Shown: piece by piece, positions 6,243 to 6,331 of the stretch | Layout of the letters: every line of letters starts with the position of its first letter | How positions within the stretch are numbered: position 1 is the stretch's first letter | Assembly (NCBI GenBank): GCA_025999775.1 | Contig: BNXT01000087.1 | Location: 1 to 6,331, forward strand | Source of the DNA: Bacteroidia bacterium | Lineage (GTDB): Bacteria > Bacteroidota > Bacteroidia > Bacteroidales > P3 | Reading direction: 5' to 3' | Length of the DNA: 6,331 bases | Notes under the pieces: generated by a model | What the model was told of the DNA's origin: nothing | The model's database searches: none | The model's input: the letters and a program-made list of their open reading frames with translations, nothing else | Translations under genes and position numbers: made by a program

Positions 6243-6264
6243 GCTCTTTCAGAGCGTTTTGTTA
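6243..6264 (+). terminator. Weak terminator-like hairpin after the anti-sigma gene
   Basis: GCTCT (6243-6247) and AGAGC (6251-6255) form a 5-bp stem with a three-base TTC loop, followed by the T-rich run GTTTTGTTAATTGTT. The stem is short, so termination would be modest. Its place 12 bases after the last stop codon and before a new promoter element supports an operon end. Confidence 0.45.
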
Positions 6265-6275
6265 ATTGTTCATTA

Positions 6276-6309
6276 TTTGCGTGTAATTCAAAAATTTTAT
6301 GTAAATTTG
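6276..6309 (+). promoter_or_regulatory. Candidate promoter for a gene beyond the window
   Basis: The -7 element TAAATTTG (6302-6309) fits TAnnTTTG. A TTTG (6276-6279) lies 22 bases upstream, slightly longer than the usual 19-21. It reads out of the right edge, and the gene it serves is not in the window. Confidence 0.5.
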
Positions 6310-6331
6310 TATTGTGCAAAGGGTATTGGGT

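Overview
The window comes from a member of the Bacteroidota, most likely the order Bacteroidales. The evidence is a Bacteroides-type HU protein (GRNIAKN arm, then IPEHYTPSFKP), Bacteroidota-style RNase E/G, RecX and ECF sigma factors, no Shine-Dalgarno sequences ahead of the genes, and promoters of the Bacteroidota kind (-33 TTTG, -7 TAnnTTTG). All genes are on the + strand and densely packed. I see no mobile element, CRISPR array, tRNA or rRNA.

Layout. Positions 5-1081 encode an exported protein of unknown function with a helical, TPR-like C-terminus. Positions 1132-1614 encode RecX, a RecA modulator. A 141-base gap follows, with two tandem candidate promoters and an A-tract inverted repeat. 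It leads into an apparent operon of three or four genes: an HU-family DNA-binding protein (1756-2043), a 29-residue extremely basic mini-protein (2046-2135), RNase G/E (2189-3763, TTG start, directly preceded by a hairpin) and a family 9 glycosyltransferase of the heptosyltransferase type (3769-4773). After a short gap, an ECF sigma factor (4831-5319) is followed 8 bases later by a single-pass membrane protein (5328-6230) that is probably its anti-sigma partner. The last 100 bases hold a weak terminator-like hairpin and a good -7 promoter element pointing out of the window.

How the genes fit together. The HU / mini-protein / RNase G / GT9 cluster joins nucleoid structure, probable ribosome function, RNA processing and envelope glycan synthesis, a combination expected of growth-linked core genes. 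The sigma/anti-sigma pair is a self-contained regulatory module that probably senses an envelope signal. Most of the window is ordinary core genome. The items most worth a second look are the mini-protein, which resembles the AURKAIP1/COX24 (mS38, actinobacterial bS22) ribosomal family, the hairpin next to the TTG start of RNase G, the tandem HU promoters with the inverted repeat in the spacer, and the uncharacterised periplasmic part of the anti-sigma protein.
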